Shown piece by piece: positions 1 to 6,554 of a stretch of DNA of 12,917 bases. Numbering within the stretch: position 1 is the first letter of the stretch; each line of letters starts with the position of its first letter. Position numbers and translations under genes: made by a program. Under the pieces are notes generated by a model, which had not been told where the DNA came from, did no database searches, and saw nothing but the letters and a program-made list of their open reading frames with translations. The DNA is from Pseudomonadota bacterium (lineage in GTDB: Bacteria > Pseudomonadota > Gammaproteobacteria > Xanthomonadales > Xanthomonadaceae), in the NCBI GenBank assembly GCA_019348095.1, contig JAHWKC010000036.1, positions 1 through 12,917 of the forward strand, in the 5' to 3' direction.

Positions 1-1
1 G

Positions 2-1360
2 ATGTCGATCAAGGCCGTCAACTCGCTGTCGCACTACACCGACTGGACCGTCGGGCACGTGCATTCGGGCGCGCTCGGCTGGGTCGGCCTGATCTCGTTC
101 GCCGCCGTCTACTTCCTGGTGCCGAAGCTGTGGGGCCGCCAGCGGCTCTATTCGGTGCGCTTCGTCAGCGTCCACGTGTGGCTCGCCACGCTCGGCATCG
201 TCGTCTACGCCGCGGTCATGTGGGTGTCGGGCATCATGCAGGGCCTGATGTGGCGCGAGTACGACGACCAGGGCTTCCTGGTCTACTCCTTCGCCGAAAC
301 CGTTGCGGCCATGTTCCCCTACTACGTCATGCGCACGCTGGGCGGCCTTCTCTACCTCGCCGGCGCGCTCATCATGGCCTTCAACGTCACCATGACCATC
401 CTCGGTTATCAGCGCCAGGAAGAGCCGGTCGGCGGCGCCGCCCCGGCGCTGGGTGCCGACGAGCAGCCCGTCGAGGCGCACACCGTGGACGACCTCGACG
501 TGCTGCGCGGCGAGCGCGAGGGCTTCCAGGTCGCCGTCCGCAACGACACCGGCGGTGCGCTGCGCCTCGATGCGCGCATCGTCAAGGACGGCGGCCTCGC
601 CGCCGCGGCCGGCACGGTCGACTTCGAGCTGCAAGCGGCCGTCGTTGACCTGCACCGGAAACAGGTTGATCGCAATCCCGACCTCCTGCCCGCCGACCCG
701 GGGCCAGCGCGCGGCGTCGTGGCAGGCGCGCTGCAGGATCCAGCGCCCGACATCGGCGGCGACCGGGCTGCTGGAAAGCGCCTCGATGAACATCACCGGC
801 GACAGCAGCCCGCGTTGCGGGTGGCGCCAACGCAACAGCGCCTCGGCGCCGACCGTGCGGCCGGTGCGCAGATCGATCTGCGGCTGGTAGTGCAGCTCGA
901 ACTCGCCACAGGCATGCGCGCGGCGCAGTTCCATGTCGAGCTGGCGGCGGTCGAGCACCTGCTGCCGCATGTCCGGGTCGAACAGGCACACCTGGCGCCC
1001 GCCGACCGCCTTGGCCCGGTACAGCGCCAGATCTGCGCGCGAGATCAGGTCGTCGCCGTCGGTGCCGGGCTCGTGCACGGCCAGGCCGATGCTGGCGTCG
1101 AGGTGGATGGTGTGGCCGTCGATCAAAAACGGCTGCGAGATAGCGGCCAGCAGCGGCTGCAGTTGCACCGACAGCAACGGACCGGACAGCTCCGCCGGGT
1201 TGGGCAGCAGCATCGCGAACTCGTTGCCGCCGAAGCGCGCGAGCACCGCCTCGCTTGGCAGCATGGCCTGCATGCGGGTGGCGGTCTCGCGCAGCACCGC
1301 ATCGCCGACGGTGTGGCCCAGGGTGTCGTTGAGGCTCTTGAAGTTGTCGAGCTTCAGTAG
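2..1360 (+). CDS. ccoN: C-terminal part of cbb3 cytochrome c oxidase subunit I (CcoN), no stop at its natural end
   Basis: The first ~135 residues are the last third of CcoN, the heme-copper catalytic subunit of cbb3 oxidase, an inner-membrane high-affinity terminal oxidase. The motif [17 protein letters not shown] is visible. The HVH pair (residues 19 and 21 here) corresponds to the family's heme b3 and heme b ligands. It is followed by hydrophobic helices and the family signatures LVPKLWG, GLMWRE and YVMRTLGG. The ATG at 2 is an internal methionine; the gene begins outside the window. Recognisable CcoN ends near base 440-480. Codon bias (G at position 1, G/C at position 3) stays in this frame to about 636, in a stretch I cannot assign. 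The frame then stays open to a stop at 1360, but from ~640 it is only the antisense of the EAL/GGDEF gene. The real coding part is therefore roughly 2-636. The gene looks truncated by a rearrangement or an assembly join. Confidence 0.72.
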   Translation: MSIKAVNSLSHYTDWTVGHVHSGALGWVGLISFAAVYFLVPKLWGRQRLYSVRFVSVHVWLATLGIVVYAAVMWVSGIMQGLMWREYDDQGFLVYSFAETVAAMFPYYVMRTLGGLLYLAGALIMAFNVTMTILGYQRQEEPVGGAAPALGADEQPVEAHTVDDLDVLRGEREGFQVAVRNDTGGALRLDARIVKDGGLAAAAGTVDFELQAAVVDLHRKQVDRNPDLLPADPGPARGVVAGALQDPAPDIGGDRAAGKRLDEHHRRQQPALRVAPTQQRLGADRAAGAQIDLRLVVQLELATGMRAAQFHVELAAVEHLLPHVRVEQAHLAPADRLGPVQRQICARDQVVAVGAGLVHGQADAGVEVDGVAVDQKRLRDSGQQRLQLHRQQRTGQLRRVGQQHRELVAAEAREHRLAWQHGLHAGGGLAQHRIADGVAQGVVEALEVVELQ

Positions 1361-2371
1361 CGCCACTGCAAGTTTATGCCGGGCGGCATGCGGATCGTCG
1401 GTGTGCAGCCGTGCGGTCAATGCCTCGACCAGGGCGTTGCGGTTGGGCAGCCCGGTCAGCGTGTCGTACAGCGCGATCTTGCGCAGGTGCGCCTGCTGGC
1501 GCAGATGCTCGGTGATGTCGCGCAGGATCAGTGCGACGCCCTGGCCGTCGCTGACCCGCCAGGCGCATCGCGCTGCCTCCAGCGTGCGCGTCTCGCCGTC
1601 ACTCCCGGCGGTGCGCAGGTGAAGCGGCTCATCACGCTGCGCCGGTTGCCCGGCGGCCGGTTGCAGCCATGCGGCCGCGGCGGCGGGATCGTCCTGCAGG
1701 TGGGGCGGGAACAATAGCTCCATCGGTTGCCCGCGCATCGCGCGCGCACCGCTGCCGAACAACGCCTGCGCCGCACGGTTGACGAACACCACATCGCCAC
1801 GCGCATCGGTCACCACCACCGCGCTGAAGTCGGCCTGCATGATCTGCGCGGCGATGCGGTTGCGCCGCTGTAATTGATGGCGCTCGAGCAGGCGCGCGGC
1901 GAGCCGGCCCAGCCGCTCGAGCGTTTCGGTGGCATGGGTCGCATCGGCCCGCGGCGCGGTGTCGGCCACGCCGAGCACGCCCAGGCATTGTCCGTCGCCG
2001 GCGAACAGCGCCAGGCCCAGGCAGAAGCGCACGCCGACCTGGCGCACCATCGGATCTTCCCGGAAGCGCGCGTCCTCGCCCGCGTCGGTGATCGCCAGCA
2101 GCGGCAGCTCGGGCCCGGGCGCACGGTACAGCGCGCTGCCGGCGATGACGGCCTCGCCCGGCCCGCATCGCGCAATTATCCGGAGGGCTTCGCCATGGCC
2201 GGCGGCCAGGATCGCGATCGGCGTCTCGCATAGTCTTGCGGCCAGCGAAACCACATCGGCAAATTCTTCGCCATCCAGCGCCGCATCACTCAGCAGGTCG
2301 TCGCCGATCCGGTTCCACGGCGCGCCCAGATGACCTGCAATGCGGGGCTGAAACGGGTTGTGCAGGCTCAT
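640..2371 (-). CDS. GAF-PAS-GGDEF-EAL cyclic-di-GMP signalling protein, truncated inside EAL
   Basis: Starts at ATG 2371 with an AAGGA ribosome site (2378-2382) 6 bases upstream. There are no membrane segments, so it should be cytoplasmic. Domains by residue: GAF-like sensor ~35-165; PAS ~172-290 ([17 protein letters not shown], ending ILRDITEH); GGDEF ~300-460 (opening [11 protein letters not shown]); EAL from ~485 ([29 protein letters not shown]). The cyclase signature is GGNEF (residues 381-385), so the metal-binding acidic residue is replaced by Asn, and no RxxD inhibitory site precedes it. Cyclase activity is therefore doubtful. The EAL domain is recognisable only to ~residue 580 and lacks the family's later catalytic Glu and DDFGTG-type residues. 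The frame stays open to the left window edge, but left of ~640 it is antisense of the ccoN reading frame. A sigma-28-type promoter at 2489-2515 places the gene in the motility regulon. Phosphodiesterase activity is unlikely unless the left end is a misassembly. Confidence 0.82.
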
Positions 2372-2488
2372 GGAGCGTCCTTGGGGCGTGCTGCCAGCCA
2401 TCGTGGCGGGAGGTGCTTCATTGCGTGGGCGACGCTGCCGGGCAGGAGATAGGGTGGAGTGAAATAGGGCTCGGCGTCTCCTCTGTCG

Positions 2489-2515
2489 TTAACGGCGCGC
2501 GCGGCCGGGACTTGA
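2489..2515 (-). promoter_or_regulatory. Sigma-28 (FliA)-type promoter for the GGDEF/EAL gene
   Basis: On the minus strand: TCAAGTCC (2515-2508), 11 bases, then GCCGTTAA (2496-2489). The family consensus is TAAAGTTT-N11-GCCGATAA, with TCAAG common in pseudomonad-type promoters. The predicted start of transcription is near 2482, giving a leader of ~110 bases to ATG 2371. The -35 lies inside a 7-bp inverted repeat (2503-2509 with 2517-2523). Confidence 0.7.
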
Positions 2516-2544
2516 GCCCGGCCAGCGCCACGGGCCATCGAACC

Positions 2545-2570
2545 GCCCACGGGCGCGATCGCCCTCCTAC
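2545..2570 (-). repeat. Palindromic repeat, GTAGGAG type
   Basis: Read on the minus strand this begins GTAGGAGGGCG and contains GGGCG-CGAT-CGCCC. It resembles the repeats at 6211-6235, 6374-6397 and 12574-12606. It lies just upstream of the sigma-28 promoter. Confidence 0.5.
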
Positions 2571-2615
2571 GGATCCCCGATCACGGTCACGGTCACGGCC
2601 GCTGACCGCGCATCC

Positions 2616-2638
2616 GTAGAGCTGAGCTGCTCCGCTGC
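2616..2638 (+). repeat. GTAG-headed REP palindrome (copy facing right)
   Basis: GTAGAGCTGAGCTGCTCCGC followed by TGC. It has the same head and near-palindromic body as the copies at 6409-6431 and 6446-6469. This is the layout of the GTAG REP family described in Stenotrophomonas. It pairs with an inverted partner at 2661-2677. Confidence 0.6.
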
Positions 2639-2660
2639 CCGCCCAGCCGCGCAATAGCAG

Positions 2661-2677
2661 GCGAGCAAGCTCGGCTG
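2661..2677 (-). repeat. Partial REP palindrome, inverted partner
   Basis: On the minus strand CAGCCGAGCTTGCTCGC, matching the body of the 6409-6431 copy but without the GTAG head. It forms an inverted pair with 2616-2638, separated by 22 bases. Confidence 0.5.
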
Positions 2678-2702
2678 AATCCATGCGCCTGGACGCCAGA
2701 CG

Positions 2703-2730
2703 ACGAACGCGCCCCGGAGGACGCGTTCGT
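2703..2730 (-). terminator. Terminator-like hairpin after MCP1
   Basis: Perfect 9-bp stem ACGAACGCG / CGCGTTCGT with a 10-base loop, starting ~30 bases past the MCP1 stop codon. No U-run follows on the minus strand, so it may be a weak terminator or an mRNA-stabilising hairpin. Confidence 0.45.
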
Positions 2731-2760
2731 GAACCAACCCTTCGGTGCCGGCGCCGCGGC

Positions 2761-5490
2761 CTAAAACTCCTGCCAATGCTGGTCGCCGCCGGTGCCTGCG
2801 CCGCTGCCGCCGGCGGCCTTGCGTGCAGGTATGGGCTTGGCCGCCTGCGGTGCAGCGGAGCGGGGTGCGGCTGCTGCGCGCCGTGCCGCGGCTGCGCCTA
2901 ACTCGATTACCGGCTCGCTCCTGGCTGCCGGTGGCTGCGCGCTGCGCGAGGTGGGCGTGGCGGACGCTGCGGCGTTGGTTTCCAGGTTCAGCCGGAATGC
3001 GGCGACGGTCTGCACCAGATGGCCGGACTGCTGCTCCAGGCTGCGCGCCGCGGCGGAGGCCTCCTCGACCAGCGCGGCGTTCTGCTGGGTGCCCTCGTCC
3101 ATCTGCAGCACCGCCTGGTTGATCTGCTCGATGCCGGTGCTCTGCTCCTGGGAGGCGGCGCTGATGTCGGCGATGATGTCGGTCACCCGCTTCACGCTGG
3201 TGACGATCTCGCCCATGGTCTTGCCGGCCTGGTCGACCAGCGTGCTGCCTTCCTCGACCTTGCCGACCGAGTCGTCGATCAGCTGCTTGATCTCCTTGGC
3301 CGCACCGGCCGAACGCTGCGCCAGCGAGCGCACCTCGGAGGCGACCACCGCGAAGCCGCGGCCCTGCTCGCCGGCGCGGGCCGCTTCCACCGCAGCATTG
3401 AGCGCCAGGATGTTGGTCTGGAAGGCGATGCCGTCGATCACGCTGATGATGTCGACGATCTTGCGCGAGGAGGCGTTGATGGCGCTCATGGTGTCGACCA
3501 CGCGGCCGACCACCTGGCCGCCTTGGGATGCGACATCGCCCGCGCCGATCGCGAGCTGGTTGGCCTGGCGCGCGTTGTCGGCGTTCTGGCGGACGGTGGA
3601 GGTCAGCTGTTCCATCGAGGAGGCGGTTTCCTCCAGCGATGCGGCCTGCTGCTCGGTGCGCTGCGACAGGTCGCTGTTGCCGGCCGAGATTTCGCCGGCG
3701 GCCGCGCTGATCGCGTCGCTGCCCTGGCGGATCTGGCCGACCACGGAAGCCAGCTGGCGCACGGTGCCGTTGGCGTTGGCTGCCAGCTCGCCGAACTGGC
3801 CCGGCAGGTTGGCGTCGGCCTCTTGTGTGAGGTCGCCCTCGGCCACGGCGGCCAGCAGGGTGCCGACCTCGTTCAGGCCGCGGTCGGCGCTGGTCATCAG
3901 CTCGTTGAGGGACTCGATCATCTCGCGGTAGACGAACTCGAAGCGCTCGGCCTGGCCACGGCGGCTGAAGTCGCCGGCCACGGCGGCATCGACCAGTCCC
4001 TTGATCTCGGTATTGACCGCCAGCATGCGCGACTTGACGTCATCGACCGCCTCGGTGATGCGCGCCTTCTTGCCGGGCAGCCGCTCGATGTCCTCCGACA
4101 GGTCGCCGCGGCCGTAGGCATCGACCATCGCGATGACTCGGGTCTGCAGGTCGATGTGCGAGGCCACCAGGGTGTTGATCTCGTCGGCCATGACGCCGAA
4201 GGACCCGGGGAATGCCTTGGCGTCGAGCCGCTCGTCGACCTCGCCGGCCTGGTGCGCGTCGAACATCGCGCGCTGCGCCTGCGCGAAGCCGCGCAGGCTG
4301 CCCACCGCTCGGTCCAGGCTGACCGCGATGTCGCGCATCTCGTCACGGCTGCTGATGCTGACGCGCTGCGGGAACTCGCCGGCGGCGATCGATTCGGCCG
4401 CCTGCTTGATCGCTTGCAGCGATGTGCGCGTGCTGCGGGTGAAGCCCAGGAACAGGTAGGCGGTCAGCAGCAGCACCATGGCGATGAACACCCAGGTCAG
4501 CGCCAACTGGCGCTCCAACGCGCCGATCTCGGCATCGGTCGCGGCGAACAGCGCATTGTTCGCCCCGACCAGCGCGGCGGCCAGCGCCAGGCGGGTGGCC
4601 TCCTCGCGCGCAGCCATCGCCGGGACCGGCATGTCCGGGAAATCGGCATCGAGGATCCGTTCCTGCATCACCTGGTCCTGCTTGGCGACCGCCGCGATCG
4701 CGCTGTCCAGCCGCGTGCCCAGGCTTTCGGCCAGCGACGGCATCGCCTTCTCGGCGTTGCCCGCCTCGAGCTGCGCACGGCGGCGCAGGAAGTCCTGCAT
4801 GTTGCGGGTCACCGCGATGGCGGTGCGGTCATCGACCCAGATTGCGCCGTCGCCGAGCACGCGCATGGCAACCGCCGACTGCTGCGAGGTGTACTCGGTC
4901 AGCGTCGGTAGCCACTCGGTGGCGATCTGGCCGGTGTAGAGGATCTCCGCCCGGTCGGCCCGCGACAGTCCGCTGAGGTCGGCCACCACGCCTATCACCT
5001 GGCGCAACTGGCGCACCGCCTCGTTGCGCTCCTCGACCAGCGCGTTCGCATCGGCGCCGCGGGTAGCTTCGGTCCAGGCCGACCGCGCCTCGGCGAACGC
5101 AGCCTTCAGGGTGGCCGAATCGGGCAGGTTGGCCTGCGCCCACTGCTCGACCCGGTCCAGCTCGCGGCTGGCTTCGGCCGATGCATCGCTGAGCGCCTGC
5201 GGCGGTACCGCATCACCCGAGGCGTTGCGCGTGGCCAGCTGCCGGTATTTCTGCATCGCCAGCATCGAGCGGTGCAGCCCGCCGAGCGGGTCGACCACAT
5301 CGCGCTGCATGCGCGCGGTTTGCAGATCGCTGCTGGCGCGGGTGATCAGCATGCCGCCGAGCACGCCGCAGGTCAGCATGAACGACGCGCCGATCACCAG
5401 CGCCTTCTGGCCGAAGCGCAGGCGCGCCATCAGGCGGGAGGCCGGCGCGAGTACGCGGTCAAGCAATGAGGAGGGCGGGCGGTTGGACAT
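2761..5490 (-). CDS. Methyl-accepting chemotaxis protein (MCP1), helical periplasmic sensor, C-terminal HWQEF
   Basis: Inner-membrane chemoreceptor of 909 residues that passes a periplasmic signal to CheA through CheW. TM1 is ~28-50 and TM2 ~330-350. Between them is a ~280-residue, probably all-helical sensor that I cannot assign to a named ligand-binding family. A HAMP domain (~353-410) and further HAMP-like repeats to ~600 follow ([31 protein letters not shown]). The MCP signalling domain is ~610-850, with the conserved hairpin tip [20 protein letters not shown] at ~685-705. A ~74-residue Ala/Pro-rich tail ends HWQEF, the W-x-x-F form of the CheR-tethering pentapeptide. Start ATG 5490 is chosen because GAGG lies 5 bases upstream and a sigma-28 promoter sits at 5532-5558; the ATG at 5625 lies upstream of that promoter. 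The cytoplasmic half closely matches MCP2 while the sensor does not, which suggests duplication with divergence or swapping of the input domain. Confidence 0.95.
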   Translation of the reverse strand: MSNRPPSSLLDRVLAPASRLMARLRFGQKALVIGASFMLTCGVLGGMLITRASSDLQTARMQRDVVDPLGGLHRSMLAMQKYRQLATRNASGDAVPPQALSDASAEASRELDRVEQWAQANLPDSATLKAAFAEARSAWTEATRGADANALVEERNEAVRQLRQVIGVVADLSGLSRADRAEILYTGQIATEWLPTLTEYTSQQSAVAMRVLGDGAIWVDDRTAIAVTRNMQDFLRRRAQLEAGNAEKAMPSLAESLGTRLDSAIAAVAKQDQVMQERILDADFPDMPVPAMAAREEATRLALAAALVGANNALFAATDAEIGALERQLALTWVFIAMVLLLTAYLFLGFTRSTRTSLQAIKQAAESIAAGEFPQRVSISSRDEMRDIAVSLDRAVGSLRGFAQAQRAMFDAHQAGEVDERLDAKAFPGSFGVMADEINTLVASHIDLQTRVIAMVDAYGRGDLSEDIERLPGKKARITEAVDDVKSRMLAVNTEIKGLVDAAVAGDFSRRGQAERFEFVYREMIESLNELMTSADRGLNEVGTLLAAVAEGDLTQEADANLPGQFGELAANANGTVRQLASVVGQIRQGSDAISAAAGEISAGNSDLSQRTEQQAASLEETASSMEQLTSTVRQNADNARQANQLAIGAGDVASQGGQVVGRVVDTMSAINASSRKIVDIISVIDGIAFQTNILALNAAVEAARAGEQGRGFAVVASEVRSLAQRSAGAAKEIKQLIDDSVGKVEEGSTLVDQAGKTMGEIVTSVKRVTDIIADISAASQEQSTGIEQINQAVLQMDEGTQQNAALVEEASAAARSLEQQSGHLVQTVAAFRLNLETNAAASATPTSRSAQPPAARSEPVIELGAAAARRAAAAPRSAAPQAAKPIPARKAAGGSGAGTGGDQHWQEF

Positions 5491-5495
5491 GGGGA

Positions 5496-5499
5496 CCTC
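5496..5499 (-). promoter_or_regulatory. Ribosome binding site deciding the MCP1 start
   Basis: GAGG on the minus strand, 5 bases before ATG 5490. It supports this start over the in-frame ATG at 5625. Confidence 0.7.
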
Positions 5500-5531
5500 G
5501 GCAAAGGGATACGCAACTGTGTCTGCCCCCG

Positions 5532-5558
5532 GCAACGGCGGCCGCGCCGGAAACTTTA
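5532..5558 (-). promoter_or_regulatory. Sigma-28 (FliA) promoter for MCP1
   Basis: Minus strand TAAAGTTT (5558-5551), 11 bases, GCCGTTGC (5539-5532). The -35 is an exact match to the classical FliA -35 with the classical spacing; the -10 keeps GCCG. The predicted transcription start is near 5525, giving a ~35-base leader to ATG 5490. Confidence 0.8.
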
Positions 5559-5685
5559 GGACGGCGCGGCCGGTAGCACCGGGGTAGCCCGGTGCGCCAT
5601 TACGCCCGGCGAGCGGAAACCGCAAATTTGCCCCGCTGCACCCAAAAGACCGGTTCGATATGCGACGGCGCGCACACGAGCGCGC

Positions 5686-5712
5686 TAAAGAACGTGCATC
5701 CGCGGCCGTTGA
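5686..5712 (+). promoter_or_regulatory. Sigma-28 (FliA)-type promoter for the TonB-domain gene
   Basis: Plus strand TAAAGAAC (5686-5693), 11 bases, GCCGTTGA (5705-5712). It is divergent from the MCP1 promoter, with 127 bases between the two -35 boxes. The predicted start is near 5719, giving a ~41-base leader to ATG 5760. Confidence 0.68.
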
Positions 5713-5759
5713 AATGGATGCAGACCGCAGCCAGACCGTTCATACCGGAGGAGCACCCC

Positions 5760-6065
5760 ATGTCCCGAACATCCGTCGCCGCCGTCGCATTCCTGGCGCT
5801 GGCACTCGCGATGCCGGCCCACGCCAGCCTCACCCCGACCAAGCGGGTGGACCCGGTGTTTCCGCCGGAAGCCGCGCGCAGCGGTACCGAAGGGTTCGTC
5901 GAAGTGGAGTTCACCGTCGGCGCCGACGGCAAGGTCGAGAGCGTCTCGGTGGTCAATGCCAAACCGTCACGCACCTTCGAATCGGCCGCCGTGCGTGCGG
6001 TGAAGCAGTGGGAGTTCGCCCCCGGCGGCGGGCGCGGCAAGGTACGGCTGGATTTCACGCTCTGA
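5760..6065 (+). CDS. Exported single-domain TonB C-terminal family protein
   Basis: 101 residues. Start ATG 5760 has GGAGGAG (5747-5753) 6 bases upstream and lies downstream of a sigma-28-type promoter; the in-frame ATG at 5592 lies before that promoter. The N-terminus is a signal peptide (hydrophobic AAVAFLALALAMPAHA, AxA cleavage after residue 22). The ~79-residue mature part is a TonB C-terminal domain: VDPVFPPEAARSGTEGFVEV, FTVGADGKVESVSVVNAKPS, FESAAVRAVKQWEFAPG. True TonB energy transducers have an N-terminal membrane anchor and a long Pro-rich spacer (usually 200 or more residues); both are absent. If cleaved as predicted, the protein is free in the periplasm and cannot transduce energy from ExbBD in the usual way. 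It is monocistronic, divergent from MCP1, and closed by a strong terminator. A role in motility or envelope is inferred only from the promoter; its partner is unknown. Confidence 0.88.
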   Translation: MSRTSVAAVAFLALALAMPAHASLTPTKRVDPVFPPEAARSGTEGFVEVEFTVGADGKVESVSVVNAKPSRTFESAAVRAVKQWEFAPGGGRGKVRLDFTL

Positions 6066-6100
6066 GCGTGCCGGGCTCCCTCCAGGGGTTTCGAAATGAA

Positions 6101-6127
6101 AACGCGCCGGCAGGGCGCGTTTTTTTT
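6101..6127 (+). terminator. Rho-independent terminator of the TonB-domain gene
   Basis: 8-bp stem AACGCGCC / GGCGCGTT with a 5-base loop followed by a run of eight T, 36 bases past the stop codon. An A-run on the left side may give some activity in the other direction. Confidence 0.9.
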
Positions 6128-6180
6128 GCCCGAAAAGTCGAAAACGCCGCGCTGTGCGCTCCTGCGGTGGCGCACGATCT

Positions 6181-6204
6181 GTCGAGCCGAGCTTGCTCGG
6201 CTGC
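6181..6204 (+). repeat. REP palindrome (GTCGAGC head)
   Basis: GTCGAGCCGAGCTTGCTCGG then CTGC. Its body is identical to the 6409-6431 copy, with one change in the GTAG head. Confidence 0.6.
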
Positions 6205-6210
6205 CTCCGC

Positions 6211-6235
6211 TAGGAGCGCCCCCACGGGCGCGATT
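6211..6235 (+). repeat. Palindromic repeat, TAGGAGCGCCC type
   Basis: Arms GCGCCC / GGGCGC (6216-6221 with 6226-6231) after a TAGGAG head. An inverted copy lies at 6374-6397. Confidence 0.55.
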
Positions 6236-6373
6236 GGTATCCACATTCCAGCTGTGCCCTTCGCCAAACCTGCGCCTCCGGCTCGTACGCAGGTCATCAC
6301 GCTCAACCTGCCCGGTGCCGAGCAGTTGGCGCGCATTGGAGGGCGGGCGGTCCGCTGAAGGACATGCGACCGT

Positions 6374-6397
6374 CGCGCCCGTGGGGCGCTCCTGCAG
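6374..6397 (-). repeat. Palindromic repeat, inverted copy of 6211-6235
   Basis: On the minus strand CTGCAGGAGCGCCCCACGGG then CGCG, matching the 6211 copy almost base for base. Confidence 0.55.
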
Positions 6398-6408
6398 GGG
6401 CGTGATTC

Positions 6409-6431
6409 GTAGAGCCGAGCTTGCTCGGCTG
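6409..6431 (+). repeat. GTAG-headed REP palindrome
   Basis: GTAGAGCCGAGCTTGCTCGG then CTG. It faces an inverted copy at 6446-6469 across 14 bases, an arrangement like a REP doublet. Confidence 0.65.
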
Positions 6432-6445
6432 GGGGTGCGATCGAG

Positions 6446-6469
6446 GCAGCGGAGCAAGCTCCGCTCTAC
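6446..6469 (-). repeat. GTAG-headed REP palindrome, inverted
   Basis: On the minus strand GTAGAGCGGAGCTTGCTCCG then CTGC. Arm bases differ from 6409-6431 but are compensated (CCGAGC..GCTCGG versus CGGAGC..GCTCCG), so the hairpin is kept. Confidence 0.65.
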
Positions 6470-6494
6470 GCCGGTCCGGTACTTGGCAGCTCGC

Positions 6495-6531
6495 AAAAAG
6501 CCGCGGGCAGGGGTATGAGCCCGGCCCGCGG
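6495..6531 (-). terminator. Rho-independent terminator of the chemotaxis operon (after MCP2)
   Basis: On the minus strand, stem CCGCGGGC / GCCCGCGG (6531-6524 with 6508-6501) and a 15-base loop followed by C and five T. It starts 23 bases past the MCP2 stop codon. Confidence 0.85.
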
Positions 6532-6554
6532 TCCGATCGGTCAGCGGATCAATT

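Larger units (their letters stand above)
2372..2760. other. Intergenic stretch between MCP1 and the GGDEF/EAL gene
   Basis: 389 bases without a credible gene. It holds, from right to left, a terminator-like hairpin after MCP1, an inverted pair of GTAGAGC palindromes, a second palindromic repeat type, and a sigma-28-type promoter reading left into the GGDEF/EAL gene. The open frames that cross it have poor codon bias and no similarity I recognise. Confidence 0.75.
6066..6554. other. Convergent intergenic region with two terminators and a palindromic repeat cluster
   Basis: 489 bases between the TonB-domain gene (+) and MCP2 (-). It holds a plus-strand terminator at the left, a minus-strand terminator at the right, and between them five palindromic repeats of two types in partly mirrored order. 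The open frames across it run through the repeats and are not convincing genes. Nothing is recognised in about 6240-6370. Confidence 0.8.

Noticed and set aside
2372..2481. Possible c-di-GMP riboswitch in the leader of the GGDEF/EAL gene
   Set aside because: I looked for the conserved GEMM core and tetraloop receptor pattern and did not see it. The leader has no convincing paired structure.
2503..2523. Hairpin as an intrinsic terminator
   Set aside because: No T-run follows on either strand, and it overlaps the -35 box of a promoter instead.
2577..2600. Short tandem GGTCAC repeats
   Set aside because: Only about three units of six bases, with no further structure. Probably chance or slippage next to the REP pair.
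3019..4911. 630-codon open frame on the plus strand opposite MCP1
   Set aside because: It is the antisense shadow of a high-GC gene: Leu/Asp/Ala/His/Gly-rich, no domain, no ribosome site. The minus-strand MCP explains the region fully.
5491..5625. N-terminal extension of MCP1 to ATG 5625
   Set aside because: It contains the sigma-28 promoter and lacks receptor-like sequence. ATG 5490 has a proper ribosome site.
6096..6518. Small plus-strand gene in the repeat cluster
   Set aside because: The frame runs through the terminator and the palindromic repeats, with no ribosome site or protein-like composition.
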